Part shown: piece by piece, positions 36,277 to 51,000 of the stretch | Position numbering within the stretch: the first letter of the stretch is position 1 | Layout: each line of letters starts with the position of its first letter | From: Chaunax sp. Z400 | Lineage: Eukaryota > Chordata > Actinopteri > Lophiiformes > Chaunacidae | Length of the DNA stretch: 64,000 nt | Reading direction: 5' to 3' | NCBI GenBank assembly: GCA_037577475.1 | Contig: CM075193.1 | Coordinates: forward strand, 7,464,617 to 7,528,616 | The notes under the pieces: model-generated | Told to the model about the DNA's origin: nothing | Databases searched by the model: none | Seen by the model: the letters and a program-made list of their open reading frames with translations, nothing else | Program-made: the position numbers and the translations under genes

Positions 36277-39200
36277 CTGTGACGCCAAACGCAGGGACAA
36301 AGAGAGGAGAGGGGCACACATGGAGTCACTGAACATCACATTAAACCCTCAAAGCAGCACCCACCCTCTGGCGATGTGTCTGCCCTGCTTGGAGCAGCCA
36401 CTCTCCACCACCTTTTTTATTTAAAGGACCCATTTTGTCTGGGGGAATCTGTTTTACAGCAGCCGAGCTCCATTTTATCTGAAGGAAGACTTTAAAAGGC
36501 AGCAGCTTTATTTCCACTGTGCTCATGCAGAATTATATTCTTACTACACAACAGGCTGCAGGAGACGTTACCAAGGCGGGGAGCATCATAACACATTTTG
36601 CAGCCGCATGGTTCACCACAAGGCTGTTCACAGTGATTTGCTCAGGGGCACTTCAGCAGACATTTTGGGGGCCTATGTTGCCTTGTTTCCCTTGTCTGCC
36701 CCTGCACCTATCTCTTTGGTCATCCTCTCAACTTCCTCCACATTGTCCATCAATCCATCTGTATTTAATCTGCTCCATTACAAACAGCCTCTCTGTGCAT
36801 CTGTGAATCTAACGACTCAGGCCCCTTGACCCCCCTAAAATTTGGCACCTGACCACAGATGCGCTGTATAATAAGGTGCATGGAAACATGAGCATTTCAC
36901 TGAAGTGGCTGCTGTTGAATCCATTCACACATACTGTCGATTTGTTTATTCTACTGCATTTAAACGGACGTCATAAAGCAGATCTTGCAAAGAGTGATGC
37001 AGACGGTGAATTGATTTTCCTTCATGGCTCTAGAGCCAATTCATAGCTTTTAGTCCATCCTCGTAAGAAGCTATCAGGCCTTTTGCATCCTCCTATTCAT
37101 CCATCCTGAAGCCCACACGGCTGTATGTGGAGCTTTAACTTTATTTCAGATAAAGCGGTGATGTAACGAGGCTAATTGTTGATACAGATCTGCAAAACAT
37201 TGTTATTTCTAGGGAGATTAAATTGTGGACACACCGCACGAGCTGCGGCCCTGGTTGGAGCAGCAAACCACACAACATGAAAAAAAATCACTGTGCATGA
37301 AGGAATCATATAAAAAATATCTTGATGCTTCGCTGCATTGCTCGGCTATGAGCAGATTAATGTACGCTCCGACCTACCTGAAATGTGCCAATGGTTTTCC
37401 AATTTGGAGAATTCCGGGCTGACTCCACCCAACACACACACACGCACGCACACACACACGCGCAGAAATAGAGGATCTGTCAAATATCAAATGATAAGAG
37501 GAAATCCCAGCCTCGTTTCGATCTGGACTGAACCCGAGGAGGTAAATCCGGCCGTTTTAATCTCGCCTCGGCGGTTCCCTCCGTGTGAGTCGTGCGTATT
37601 CCGTGTAGGAAGATGGGATCCAAGCGGTGAGGTATTGGTGAGCACCACGGCTGGACTTGGAGATGTTACGCATGCAGCAGGGGGGGAAACCTCTGTATGA
37701 CGATCAGACACAGGCTGGAGGGCAGGGAGCACTCGATCAGTGGAGCAGGAGCTGCAGCGGCGACGAGACAGGATGTCTTCCGACGGTACCGACTGGCCCC
37801 AAACGCACCGAGGCAGTCCTAGATCAAATTATATCTGCTGATTTGCTTCACTGATGAAGGCAGGATCTACAGGCTTCCCCATTTCAGTTTTACATCAGCA
37901 TTGACATCACTGGGTCCCCTCCATAGTAACTGATGGGCCTCATCCATAACACTGCACTTTGGGGGAATTTGCATCCACATTAAAAATATATAGAATTATA
38001 TATACCCATTTGGATTATAATCAATATATTTTTTCATAATCATGCTTCTCGTCTACTACTGTGATTTTTGAAGCATCACCTTGGTTTCATGTTGTTTTAG
38101 CACAAAGTGTTCTCAAAGTAAGAAATGGACGCAAACAAGATGTAGTGATATTTCATCAAATAGTTATATATATATATATATTTTAATATACTCAGTTTGT
38201 CCATACATTCACATACTCACATATGTACAAACAAAAAGGAACATAAAACATGACCTTTCAGAAACTCATGACACTAAACTGCACAGACAATTTGAAAAAA
38301 CTAGGACAAAGATATTAAATTATGCATAGCTTAAGTTATCAACAGCAAAAATAATATTTCCTTCTGTGTCAGAAAGCACAAAAAAAGGGGAAAACATTTA
38401 TCTCACATAGGGATGTTCAATAGAAAAGACATAAATTTCAAGGAGGAAATGAATGTAAACATGCAGGCATGAAGTAAACAAACAGTAACATAAAGGCCGA
38501 TGCCTCGTCACAGGAGGTGGGATGAAAAGAAAAGAAAACCAAGAAAACAACACAAAAGGAATGAAATTATGAAATCAGAAAAAATATTCCCTTTCTTGTA
38601 AACAAATCAACACCAAGTATGAAATGTAAGACATTATTTTTTCATCACAGAAGGCTCGATGAAGTCACCACACAGTCACGGCTGGTCCTGGTTTCTTCCC
38701 ACATGATACATGAAAATGTTTGATTTTACTTTCTGGATCAGATTAATTAGAGGAATCAAAGTAAAGCTCAGGTAACGTTAAGACCACAGATCATCAACTC
38801 TCTTTGAATTAAATGGAAGCTGATGACAAAGTGCTAGAGGTGAGGTGGGAATGTAGAAGAATAGCTGCATGGATCCCTGGGCGGGGTTAGCTCATCAATG
38901 TAAACCTAACAAATGCAGGAAACGCTAACTGCTCTAACCTCAGTCAGCTGGACATGATGCTCTTCATCACATGCTCATACATCCTTTTAAGAATGCTGTG
39001 AACAGGTAATAAGCATAAGTCTCGTAGATTAAGAGAAGATTCAGGAGATTCCTCTAATACATTTGTTGCAGAAAGAAAATTACAAGAGAAGGAATGAAGA
39101 GCCTCCTGAGAAAGGACAGGTTCAACCAAGGCAGGACTTCATACATCATGACAGTAAATGTCACATTCACATACATACAGTCAAGGTCAGTGCCATTCTA

Positions 39201-39964
39201 GCATGCAAAGGTAGAGCAGAACAGGCAACCCAAAGAACAATTCATCCCACTGTCCATCCACTGAGCTTAGATACAAAGTGATGCAGGGCCAGGACTCTGT
39301 TCAGACTTGAGTGGAGCAGACAGCCCAGCAGAGCGACGTCTCACTCCCACAGAGCAGGACGTCTCCCGGTGACAGACTCGTGGAGGGCCTCCCTGCCTCC
39401 AAGCTAGCTGCAGAGTCAGCAGGACATGCTCGCTGAGTTCAGAGAAATTTGTCAGACAGCGTGCTGCGGGAGACCCCAGCGCCGCCCCGAGGTGAGAGAC
39501 GGGGGTCTTCACTCTGAGTCTGGCTTTGGTCCGATCATAGCAGCTTACAACCAGGAGATCAACATCAGGCAGGGATCTTTGCACAAGGGAAAAACTCCAA
39601 ACTCAACAGCAGTAAACACAATAATAAAAGACTTGACAAATGAAACACACTCTCAGAAATGCATATTATATAAAGTGTCTGTTGCAGCCAAATATTCATC
39701 CGTTCCCCTCAACATTCAGCTTCAGTAACTTATAAATATAAATTTATGTACATTTTACACTACTTTCATCATTTCTTGATGCTGGGAGTGGCTGACAGAA
39801 GTTGCTCAGCTGGGGATGGTTTTAGATTAAAGTCAGGGAGTTCAGGGAGTTAGAGGTCATGCTAACACGTCCTCCTCCTGTCACTGCGGGGGGAAGGAGG
39901 AGGAGCAGCGGGGTTGTGACTCCTCTTTCTCAGAACTGAACAGTGGTAAACATCAGACACACAA
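36277..39964. other. Intergenic DNA between gng4 and lyst
   Basis: This holds the likely gng4 promoter and non-coding first exon (toward the left) and the lyst 3' UTR (toward the right). A CA microsatellite lies at 37,432-37,460 and a TA run at about 38,164-38,181. No canonical AATAAA on the minus strand was seen within about 2.5 kb after the lyst stop; a CATAAA variant is present near 39,743, about 220 nt downstream. Open frames here, including 39,267-39,584, show no recognised product. Confidence 0.55.
37432..37820 (-). promoter_or_regulatory. CpG-rich stretch, likely gng4 promoter/first exon
   Basis: CpG dinucleotides are dense here (roughly 25 in under 400 bp) in otherwise CpG-poor DNA, for example GCCTCGGCGGTTCCCTCCG and GCAGCGGCGACGAGACAGG. 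It lies about 1.2-1.5 kb upstream of the first gng4 coding exon, where an untranslated first exon must exist. A CpG-rich promoter is typical for vertebrate genes, but no transcription start can be fixed from sequence alone. Confidence 0.45.
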
Positions 39965-42079
39965 TCAGCCTGCAGCATAGCTGCTCAGGAAGGAGTAGAA
40001 CATGGGCAGCTTCATGCGCTGCTGGTCCCGCCGACACCACGCCATCACTGTGCCCTCGCTGTTGGCGGTGTAGAGGTGGTGGCCGTCGCATGAGTAGGTT
40101 AGGCTGAGGCACACAGAAGATGACATTAACAACAGAATTCCAGGGCATTATATGAATTCAAAGAAAAGCATTAGCAGTAGCGGTGATACCTGATGATGGG
40201 TTTGCTCGATTTGGAAAAGGTGATCTCTCTCACTGGTTTTAAATCCCAGGTGCTCCACAACCTGAACAAAACAACAGTGTGGATAATTTAGCATCTTGAG
40301 AAGCAAAAAAGCCCATTAATTAAAAAGAAGAAGAAAGAAAAAAAAGTTTCTGCTCACCTGACGATACCGTTCTCCAGCCCGCCGGCGATGATGTTGACAG
40401 ACACGCCCTCAGGCTGGTTGGAGAAGGCCACTGAGCAAATGATCTCTCTGCAGTGGACGTGGCCTATCAGGTCACCGTTTACGGTCCACAGGCGCAGGTC
40501 ACTGCCTCCGCCCACTGGAATACAAAGAATCATGTGTCATAACTTACATTAAGGACCAAAAAAGAATAAAAAAAATAAAAATAAAAACTTAATTTAAATT
40601 TAAATTTAAAGGGGTCTCCACCTGAGTCACAGACTGTTGCAATGTCCCCTGTGGTCTCACTGGCAGACACCGCCGTCACAGGGTTTTTGTGGCCTGTGAG
40701 ACTTTGTACATAACAGAGCCTGAAGAGACACAGAGCAGCTGTGAGACAAACATTTCACTTTATTTTCTCATCACACATAAAAAGATTTAAAATTTTCCTC
40801 TTTTTCCACATCTCATACACACTGACCTGTTGAGGTCCCAGAGGATACAGGTGCCATCTCTGCTGACACTGATGAGGATGCTGTAGGGTTTGCAGACAAA
40901 CAGGCTGGTCACCTCACCTGTGTGTCCGTACAGATGAACCTGAGATTCCACCTCCATCTCTGATGGCTGTGGAAAGACATTTTCCAAATCCAGACACACA
41001 TTAGGAACAAATACAAAGAGCATACAAGTCTTATTAGCTCCATGTGACTTAAAAAATATAACTCATTCTCTAACTCAAATAAACTTCCAGGATTTTTGGA
41101 ACAGCACAAATCAATTTCTACTAAAACCCCCTTCAGAGACCAAGAAAACAGGAAATTGGTGGGGACTGATGAAAGTCTGAAAGCCTCTCTGATGACTGAA
41201 CTCCCAGACCTCTAATCCCACTTGTAGGCTCGCTGGAAATGTGTTTCAAGGTCAGCTGTGATGTGACTAATGAAGCAGAGTGTTCGAGCACAGTGCGGCG
41301 GTCTAAAGAGGGATGGGGGTGGGGGATGGGGAGGTAATGGGAAGTGGGTGGGTAAATTGGGTGCTGATGTGGAGGCGGAATGTTAGAGGGGGGACGTCGC
41401 CATGGAAACCCACCGTGGTGCTGGTGAAGCGGTTACTGTAGGCGGTGATGACTCCACACTTGCTGCCTGTAAATAGCTGGCAGCCATCAGGCACCCAGGC
41501 GCAGCTGGTCACCTGGAGGAGAGCGAGACAGATGGTTGGATGGAGGAAAACAAGAAATCTGGCATCTCATTGGCCGATCCTCAGTGTAGAGTTGCTCAAT
41601 GCTGAACAAGTGCCTCCTTCACAAACGGGTTGTTTATCTAATGGTGTCACTGGTTTTTACCTGGTGAAGTTGAGAACACTGAATGAAGTTGATTGGTGGT
41701 TCACTCTGCTTACTCTTCAGCCTCAGGATGTTGTCCGCATAGCCCCAGCTCAAGATGGCCGACCACTGGATGTCTGTGCTATGCATGCTGCGGACACCTA
41801 CAGATCAGAGATCATAAAATTAATTGAGTCAGCAGGTCATATGGCCAAACATTCTGCACATCCAGGCCGACTTGTGAGAATCTTCCTACCCTGCTCCTTG
41901 CTGTAAATCATCATGAGGCAAAACTTGCGGGACAACCCACAAATTGCTCGCGTTGGCAGAGCTAGCAGAGATCCGAACCTCTCTCCGTGTGGCTGGCTGA
42001 AACACACAACCGGGTCTGGAGCAGAGGGTGAGCCAACGTACTCACCCCACTTCAGACCTTTGATCCATGGTAGTGGGCT
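39965..42079 (-). CDS. lyst: lyst exons 39-46 of window: WD40 repeats and C-terminus
   Basis: Exons in order: 41,890-42,079; 41,661-41,797; 41,414-41,512; 40,827-40,966; 40,622-40,719; 40,358-40,514; 40,190-40,261; 39,965-40,103. They encode WD-type blades seen as ILSWGYADNILRLKSK, SCAWVPDGCQLFTGSKCGV, LYGHTGEVTSLFVCKPYSIL, SVSRDGTCILWDLNR, LTGHKNPVTAVSASETTGDI, GGGSDLRLWTVNGDL, GGLENGIVRLWSTWDLKP and SCDGHHLYTANSEGTVMAWC. The protein ends MFYSFLSSYAAG. The propeller follows BEACH in the usual order of the family. Confidence 0.96.
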
Positions 42080-45000
42080 CTGTGGGGGGGGAGGAAGAGG
42101 AAATTGCCAGGTGAGCGACAGATAATTTCATGGCGGATGTATGAAGTTATGCCTTCCTCAGGAGTCACTACCACCACAGTCATTACCGGGCAGACAATTT
42201 CCTTGGCCTGTTCTCGGGTTTCTCTGAAGGCCAGTTGAACCAAGAGACCCATGGCTGCAGGCAGCTCCCCCTCCATCAAGAGCTTGGGGCCGGCCCTGCT
42301 GACATGGGAGCCGTTGAAGAGCTGCCTGGGTGTCTGTCCGTATGTCTTGATCATTGTCTCCAGGGCCCGTCGCTGCACTGGGTCTTCTACAGCCGAAACG
42401 TCCATGCCAAAGTACGTCTATTAAAAAACACATGAAAACTTATGTAAGCAACAGCTAATATTTTCTCATTACTTTGTGGCAAACAGCATGAAATAGGCAG
42501 CTGCTTACAGCTGGATGGAAGACGTTGATGGCTTGTACGGCAGCTTTGCCTTTCTGCTTGAGGCCAAACACCAGGTCGATCCACTGGCACAGTGTCTGGG
42601 AGACCTGGTCCGACTCCAGCGCTTGTCGGTGGATCAGGATGAACAGACGTGGGTCGTTGCGAGCCCAAGGTGGCAAATTCACGTGGTTCACCCTCTCACC
42701 ATTTTGACGAACACCAAAATCAAAACCTGTGAAGACAATAAAATTATCTTTTTTAATTTGAGAGAAAGTAAGAAAAATGTATGCTAGCATACAAGATGAG
42801 CATAGAGATAAAAGAGCATGAAGAAATCAATCACCCTCTCTGTTGACCAGGAATTCTGGGAGGTAGAAAAACTCTGGGATGAGCTCTTTCACATCAGTCA
42901 TAGACTCGTAGGAGGACAGGCGCCATGTGGTGTTCATTGAGTGAAACGTCCGGTCCGGTATATCAAAGCTCTGGTCTGATGAAGGCCAAAGACAATCTAA
43001 TTACAGATTCAGCTCACTGATTGAAAAAATCCCCTTTCATAACCTTGGACACCACGCTTGCTGAATACATTTATGATCACATAAAAAGAAGGCTTGAAGG
43101 ATCAGATGAGAGTGACGGATTTAAATGAAAAAAGAATTGACAAGAAAAGAAAAAAACAGAAAAGAAGAAGGGAAGGGCGAAGAATTGTTTTGAATAAAGT
43201 AGAAAGATGAAGAAACCTTTCATGGATAACACATGTGATCCAACACAGTAACACACTGCTCAGTTACACTAGAGATCAAAACGTTCCAGTTCTTAAATCA
43301 ACCACAATCGTAATGGAGCGGTCAATGAGATATAGGCAGGCGGTGTTTGGTGCTGCAAAAAGCTTTTTGGAGTTAACATCTACAGTACTTGTTTAAACTA
43401 GAGATACTGTAAAAAGATGCAGCAGGAGTTTTTCAGTTTTTCTTCCTGTACATTTAATCAGACCTGAGGCGTGACTCACCCTGGTATGCGAGGAACATCT
43501 TGGTGAAAGGAGGCATTCGGACCAAGAAGTGCAACACGGTGCCGCTGTTGGAGTAGTGTGAGCCGTAGTGGTAAGGCTGGACGGGAGGCATGGGGTCGTC
43601 CTCACGAATGCCCTTCTTGTACTCCTCCTCGAGGTACTGCACAATTAACACAAACACCTGTTGATGTGTTTTCTTACAGGAACACTTAACACATTCAACT
43701 AACACATGTACGACAGGCCTTACTTACCCTGTAATTATCAACGTAGCGATCCTCTTTCTCTTTTGACTGCACTGCGATGGGTTTGCTTAAATTTCTGCAT
43801 GACAACAGGATGGAGGCAGAGCAGTTCAATGACAAATTAAAACAATTCTATTATAAATTATTCCTGTGTCACGAGTCTTGAAAAGACTCTGGTGACAGCC
43901 CTTATTTGTTATCCAGTCTGTGGATTAATAAATAAACACTGCAATATATCAATTAACTGAATCTGAATTGATTTAAAATAATGCCGTGGAACGTCTCTGC
44001 AAAGGAGGAGTACTTATTAAGGGCAGCACTAAACTAATTAAAAAGTATTTGATGCATCACAGACAAAGAAGGTATCTGTGCAAATACTCTATACAATCCT
44101 ACGCTCAGACTATGAGAGCTTCAAGCCTGGCTTCAGACTAATCTTCATATTATTATATCATGTAATTTTCTAATTAAAAATTCTCCCTTAATATGTGATA
44201 TAACCAAACCTCAAATGCCTCTTAAACACATCAACAGAGTTGCCATCCAGGACTAACCTGTAGATGTTGGGGTCCTGCAGGTCGAGCGTCTCACTGGTGT
44301 AATCTCGCAGGATAAACGGAAACACCGGATACTGCATGAGGTCGTTGAAGGAGCGACCTGCGTGCTTGTTGAGATGTGTGAGGTACTCAAAGTTTGAGAT
44401 CTGTCCCGAGCCCCACAGCTGAGTGAGCGCTGTGATGTTTCCGTGCTCCAGCAGGTTGGGCAGATCAGAGGTCAGGATGTTGTGGTAGACGTCGTCACGG
44501 AACTAGGGCAAGAACACAGAGAACCATGAGATGTTCCATTTCTACTGTTGAGAATGAAGTGGAACATGGAGAACCATTAACTCATTCAATGTAATCTGAA
44601 TGAGACAGTTTGATGAATAAAACCTGTTTTTCTTCTCTTAACTATCTGCTGATCCATTATTAAAGGTATAATTTCATTCATCTCAGAGCTAAAGCTTTTC
44701 CACCAAATCAAGTTTAAGCTCATCTGAGAGATGATATCAGATATGACTGAAAAAATATTGAATGCTATGAAATATTCAATTATTAATATGACCCTAATAA
44801 ACAGTTGAGGCGCCATGGTAGCAGTCAGGTTATATCATGAACAACATCAGCATTTGTTTCTGGTCACAACATGGCTTAGTCCATTTTTAATTCTATGTGA
44901 CCTGTGTGGTCGCCCCACCTTGGTGTTGTCAAAGGCTAACAGCAGGGTCCTGCCATTGGTGAGGAATATCTCCACAGCGTTGTCTCTTAGCTGCCACCAG

Positions 45001-48000
45001 CGCTTGTGCACCTCCTTGATCTCCTCATACGTCCAGGAGAAAGATGGTGCCTCGGTCTCGCCATGAAGGCTCTGTCCAAACACATGAACACATTCTGTGT
45101 TAAGTAGCAAGCAAGCTCACAAAACGCAGTGCCATCCCTCTGGAACAGAATAATCCTGAACAGTAGTCTGGCTTTACCTGGTTGTCATGAGCATCAGCAG
45201 CGTTGTCTTCCACAAAGTACATCCCAGACTTTCCTGTGAGACAGCATGTGGCGAGTGAGATTTGGTGTATGAAGAGGAAGGCAAATAACAGCTTCCCCCT
45301 CTGAATAACTAACAAACACTTCAAACAATTCTCAAAATAATTCTAGAGTGCCTCAGAGAGAGCACATTACTCTATGTTCCATGGGACTGGCTGACTGTAT
45401 AATGCATGGAGCAGCTGTGAGAAATGGACACTGTATTACCCAGAAGTAGCTCCCCTGCCGTCTCTCTGGAGGGGGCGACGCTGATGCACCGTCTGGTGAA
45501 CCTAAGGACAAAAAGACATTTCTCATATACAAAATACCCCATCTGAACAAAGCAAGCACATCTGTCAAATGTAGCACAAATTGATGACATCCATGTGTCT
45601 TCTTCAGATGCTCCTGGGTGCCAGAGAGGGACATGATGTTTTCTAAAGTCTTTAAGGCAAGCAGACAGATGGAGAGGTGGAAAATACCTGATGGGCTCGC
45701 TGGTGGCTTTGTCTTTGACAGTGGAGGAGAAGGAGGAGTGGGTCTTATCCTCAAAAAGGAAGGACAATGCTGCCTTAGCTGTGTCTAAAATAGACAGAGA
45801 TCAGATTTAGGACACTAAAGGAGAGAATCACATTAGCACTAGACAAAAAGTCAAAGCTTTTCTTCACCCTCAGGCTTGCGCCTGTCTTTCAGCAGGTATT
45901 TGTTAGGAATGGTGAGGTAACATCTCTGGAGCCGCCGTCGCTCCCGGTTCGGCCCTTCAGTGGGGTCCAGCTGCCAGGATGTTGGGTAGGATGTCTGGTC
46001 ATACCAAACGGCACTGAAACAGATAATTTCAGCCCTGTGAAACACTTTCTTTCATATGCTGCAACCACAAAAGACACCAAGGTAATTTCTTCAATGTTTT
46101 ACTAAACTGGGGAGTCAAACATCCTGAAAAGGAGCTCATATTCTACACTTAAAACTACATTTTACATAATTTTTTTTTTTCCAAGCCTGGTTCTGATATT
46201 TTCTAAGAATCCATATATTCAACTTCGACCATTTTAGGACAGAAACACACATTAAAAAAGCTTGAAATAATTATTTAATCTTTGTTTAAGTTGCCCTGTT
46301 TATTGCAATTCTTGTTAATTGTATATCTGAGAGTTTAATTTTCAAATAAAACAGACACTATATCATCGTATATCGTCGCACTCTGTTCCAATATTGCATA
46401 AGCTTTGTGAGAGGCTAATTCTGATGCCCACCGGTCATGCGTGAGTTGTTGCACCAGCTCCTGCCAGTGGCGGCTGGCGCTGAGGTCAGTCTTGTAGAGG
46501 CCCCTGATGTGCTGGATGACTTTCTTTCTCTCCATGCCTTGCCGCAGAGACACATTCTGAGTGATATCAGCTGCGATCTTAGAAATGTCCTTGGATTTTG
46601 CATCCAGCCTCTGGATAAGACTGCAGAGAAATAAGGAAAAATGGAGGAAAAGATGAGTGGAACAAAGAAATGATTCTTAAAAATATTTTCTTGTACTGAA
46701 CATCAATCTCAAGTCAGGAAAAAAGCCCCTACTCACTTCTTCTGAGTGTTGACCATTTTCTTTTCCCATGCCACTTTGCTGGTTTTCTCCTCTGATTCAT
46801 ACTTGATTTTTTCCTGTGTGAATAAAATTAAAAGTAAACAAGTTCTTAACACACATATTCTAAATAAATGAAACCTGACAGGCTTCCCTTAGCATTTGCA
46901 AATGATTTTGTTCCACTTGCACAAAATTGATATTTCATACTACTGTCAAGGCAAATTAATTTGAACTAAAAAAGGCTTAGAAAAGTTTTCCCTCCATCTA
47001 AAATTAATTTGTCTTTCATAAGACTCACCTCTTTTATGGCCTTGAGCAAATCTTGTTTATGTGGAGCGTTCGGTGGGATGCAGCGATGGCCACAAAGCTT
47101 GAGCGAGGTCATGAAAACACCCACTGCATTTTGATCGTCTTTGGTGAGGCTGTCCCTGTGATCGTGCAGCATTTCATACAGATACAGCGACAGCTTTGGC
47201 CCATGCTAAATGAAAGAGAAATGGAACGGTGGAGATTAAAATTTAATTTGTGTCTGAAGCAAGTGGGCTACAGTGGTGGACAGGAAACCAGTCTTATCTG
47301 GCTAGATGACCCTAAGTAAAGTTGAAAGGAGGACACAGAGAGAAAGAAGAGTCCCATGGCAACACATAGCAGCTGAAGAAGAGCATGAAAACTAGACATC
47401 AGACTTGTTCTAATGTCATGGTTTGACAGCAGCTGGAAAACTTTCCTGTTGGAATGAAAATGTCAAGTTGGCACGTAATTAGAGATATTTTACTGGACAC
47501 TCACTCACATTTTTCACAGACACAAACACGAAAAAGGATTGTCTGCACTGGGTAGATCTGGTTAGATAAATGACCAGAAATGTATCATTTTGGGGTCTAA
47601 ACATAGTCAAATAATTGAGGACACTTTTCCTTCACACTCACCTCCAGACCTGGGCTGAGGCTCTCCTTGAGGATATCCAAATGTCTGGGATCATACACAA
47701 ACTCCAACACCTCCCTCCTGTCAGACAGGGGAAGTGCAGGGCTGAGTGTGTGCACAAGCAAGCGGCCTATTTGCACCCGAAAAGTGTCCCGACACGACCA
47801 TAGGATCCTTCGCCACTGGTGATGTGGGGCTCCTCCTCGACCCATGCTTCCCTATGAGATCACAACCATCAAAACAATTGCATGATATAGCACTTAGCTC
47901 ATTACAGATTAAAAAAATACATTGAGCTAGAGCTAAAGAATGAAAAAGCTCAGTAACTATTATCATACCAGGCTGATTTTGATCCCATCCATCATGAGTC

Positions 48001-51000
48001 TGAGGATATCTTTCTGAAAGCTTTTCTTGCTAGCAGGCGGAAGGGGGAAGGGAGTAGGTGAGTGTAGACCTGAGGCAGAGCCGCTGTCATCCTGTGGTTG
48101 ATCACCTGGATCTGGTGTGAAAAGCTGTTGGTCTGGACAGTCGGGAATATTCAGCAGGTCAAACAGGTCCTGACTCACATCTGAAATGAGAGACAAATAG
48201 AGCAAGGAGTAGACAGACAGTCCAGTTTATGCCCATTTAAGGCAAATGAGAAAATAAAGAAGATAAGAGTAAATAAGCAGGAGAAGAACAAGTTTTGTAC
48301 CATGGTAAATGAATCTGTTGACAGCAAGAACCACGAGCCTCTGCAGCCGTTGTACGAACTCTGTCTCACTGGCACGGATGGGGTTCTCCTGGCTCATCCT
48401 CCTCTGCATCATCTGGCTGAGCTCTTCGCTGGCTACAGAGCGCATTCGCATCAGGAGAGAGTCAGTCTGGGCCAGAGAGAACCTGCGCCGGCCTACAAGC
48501 ATAATATTCGTATGTGCTCAGTTGTGAGAACATGAAGCGAGCACACATGATGGTGCGCCATTTGTAAAGAAGGATAGTTGCTTTTTTTTACTTTCAAGTT
48601 CAGAGTAAGGTTATGCAAATACCTCATGAATCATTGAACAAAGAGAAGATTAGAAAGAGTCACTGATCAAAAGGACATCTGTGCTAAAATGCTTAAAATT
48701 GATTAAGTTAAGCATTCAAACATGCACACACAAAGGCACCAGTAGCGCACAAGGGTACTGGGCAAAGTGAGGTGGGTGAGTGCTGGGGTAATTGGTGAAT
48801 TCAGAGCAAACATGGAAAACATGCTCCATCGGAGGGAGGATGTTCTCCGCTATGGACCGCAGTCCAAGCTACCTGTGTCACAGTGGAGCATGTAGGATGG
48901 AGCTCCAGAGAGGGAGGGGAGGGGGGAGTCCTGGGACAGGAAGCTGAAGGGAGGGGGCAGGGGAATCTGGCCATAGGAGCAGTAGTGCTGTCTGGGGATG
49001 CGGGGGATAATGGAGTCTTTCATGGCAATGGAACCTTCAGATCAGGATGAGGACAGGGTCAATGAACAGACGAGAGTGGAGAAGGGAAATGCCTGAAAAC
49101 ACATGGTGGTCAAATCTACCTCAACACACCCGATTTCTACTGTTGCATCATTTCGAAATACTCACCCGCGATACTCTTGCGCTTCTGATAGATGGCGTGA
49201 TGCGGAGAACTTGGGGCATTAATTGAGCTGCTCAGCTTCTGAGGTTCTTGATTCGCTGTCGTCTTTATGAACTCAATCGCTGACTGAAGGACACGGAACT
49301 GCAAAGCCACTGCCATCTCTGGGGGAAGAAAAATAAGAGAGAAAATGAACGTTGTCATGTTAAAGTTCACCTGATGCTCTTCATGAGCGACTGACGATGC
49401 ACTTCATGAGCGACTGACGATGCACTTCATGAGCGACTGACGATGCGCTTCATGCAAGACCAATGCATGCAAACTCATCTGCGGCAGGTACATTGTAGAA
49501 ATACTGTACTCACAATTTTCTCTTAACATAATTCACAAGATATGCAGGCCTGTCAATTGTAAATTTCCCCACTGTGGGACTAATAAAGGGATATCTTATC
49601 TTATCTTATCTGTCATACTAGTCTTGTACAGCTCTGCCACTCTCCACAGAGGTACAAACACTTCACACACAAATTATGGTGTCATCTAAAAGAATTTTCA
49701 ATTTAAATATGTAATCAATCTACAAAACAAAACTATAATATAAAAAAACAAACAAACACTGGGTAACATTTTTCACCCATTAAAAATTCATAATGTTTCT
49801 ATGATGACAAAATAATTATAGCAGATTAAAAAATACCACAAAAAAATGCTAATGGTGAGGAGAAGGAAGAGATATTTTTCAGAGAGAGAATTTAGATGGA
49901 GACGTGAGATATTTCTGAAATTACTTCCTTTTTTTTCAAATGTATGCACAGATGATGAATTCAGTACTCACCCTGTGTGCGACGCGTCTTGCTTGTCTGC
50001 ATGTAACCCAGCAAGGTAATGAGGTCTTCAATGATACGGAAGTACTGGGACCCTGAAGAGCTGCAGGAGTGGATAGTCACTGCTATGAACAGCTGCTGGA
50101 TGTCACACACCAGGAGCTTGTAATCATTCAGGGGAATACTGAAGAGTAAAGAAAAGAAGATGGAAAAAAATATGAAGCAGAGAAAATCTACCACAGGTAT
50201 ATGCCAGCTCAATGATCAGTGAGATGATAGATTATTTCATTAAAGCTTCAAACAAAAAAATTATGCATCCATGGAGGTGTTTGAATGAATCATCCTTAGA
50301 CGTACCTGTTCTCCATACCATTGAGAGTGGAGAGGGTATTAAAGAGCACATAGAGCAGCCCGTGGTCTAGCAGGATGTCTGCCAGCTTGGGGCAGGCATT
50401 GAGGAGCTGCAGCAGCATGCACAGGATGTTGTGCACCAAGGAGTTCTCATACAATGAGTTCTCAATAAGACCCAAGACTGGGATGATACAGCGCTTTCTG
50501 AAAGGTGAGATATTTTCCATCTCCTCCAAGTCCAGACTGAAAAACAATGTAGAAAAGAAGAATAGTGGTGAAACAAGCACAGATATGTGGTCATCAAACT
50601 TTATGCTGTAAAACACTCATGGCTTGACAAAGTGTACTGTCCCTGGACTCACTCTTCCTCCAGGCCAACCGGCCGTCCAAACAGCATCTCCAGGAAGCAT
50701 TCGAGGAGCCCCTGGCTGCCCTGGTGGAGGTACAGTTGATTGGCCAGCAGTGAGAAGCCGTGGTTCTTCAGGAACTTCTCCTTCTGCTCCTTGAGGGCTC
50801 TGCTGAAATAGGCATCCAACAGCTAGGAGAGAAGGGCAGAACAATGTGATGTAACTTCAGGAAGGTACAGCCTTAAGACTGGAAATATATTGTGATATAT
50901 ATTGCTCCATCTAAAGGTACCAGAATCCACCTGCTGGTACCTCTAAGCTTTAAAATATTTTTAAAATGTGTAAATGTGGCTTTTTGGGAATGCCAATCAG

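Noticed and set aside
39267..39584. 105-codon minus-strand frame just downstream of the lyst stop
   Set aside because: It lies in the expected 3' UTR or flank of lyst, has no recognised domain, and its opposite strand is also open.
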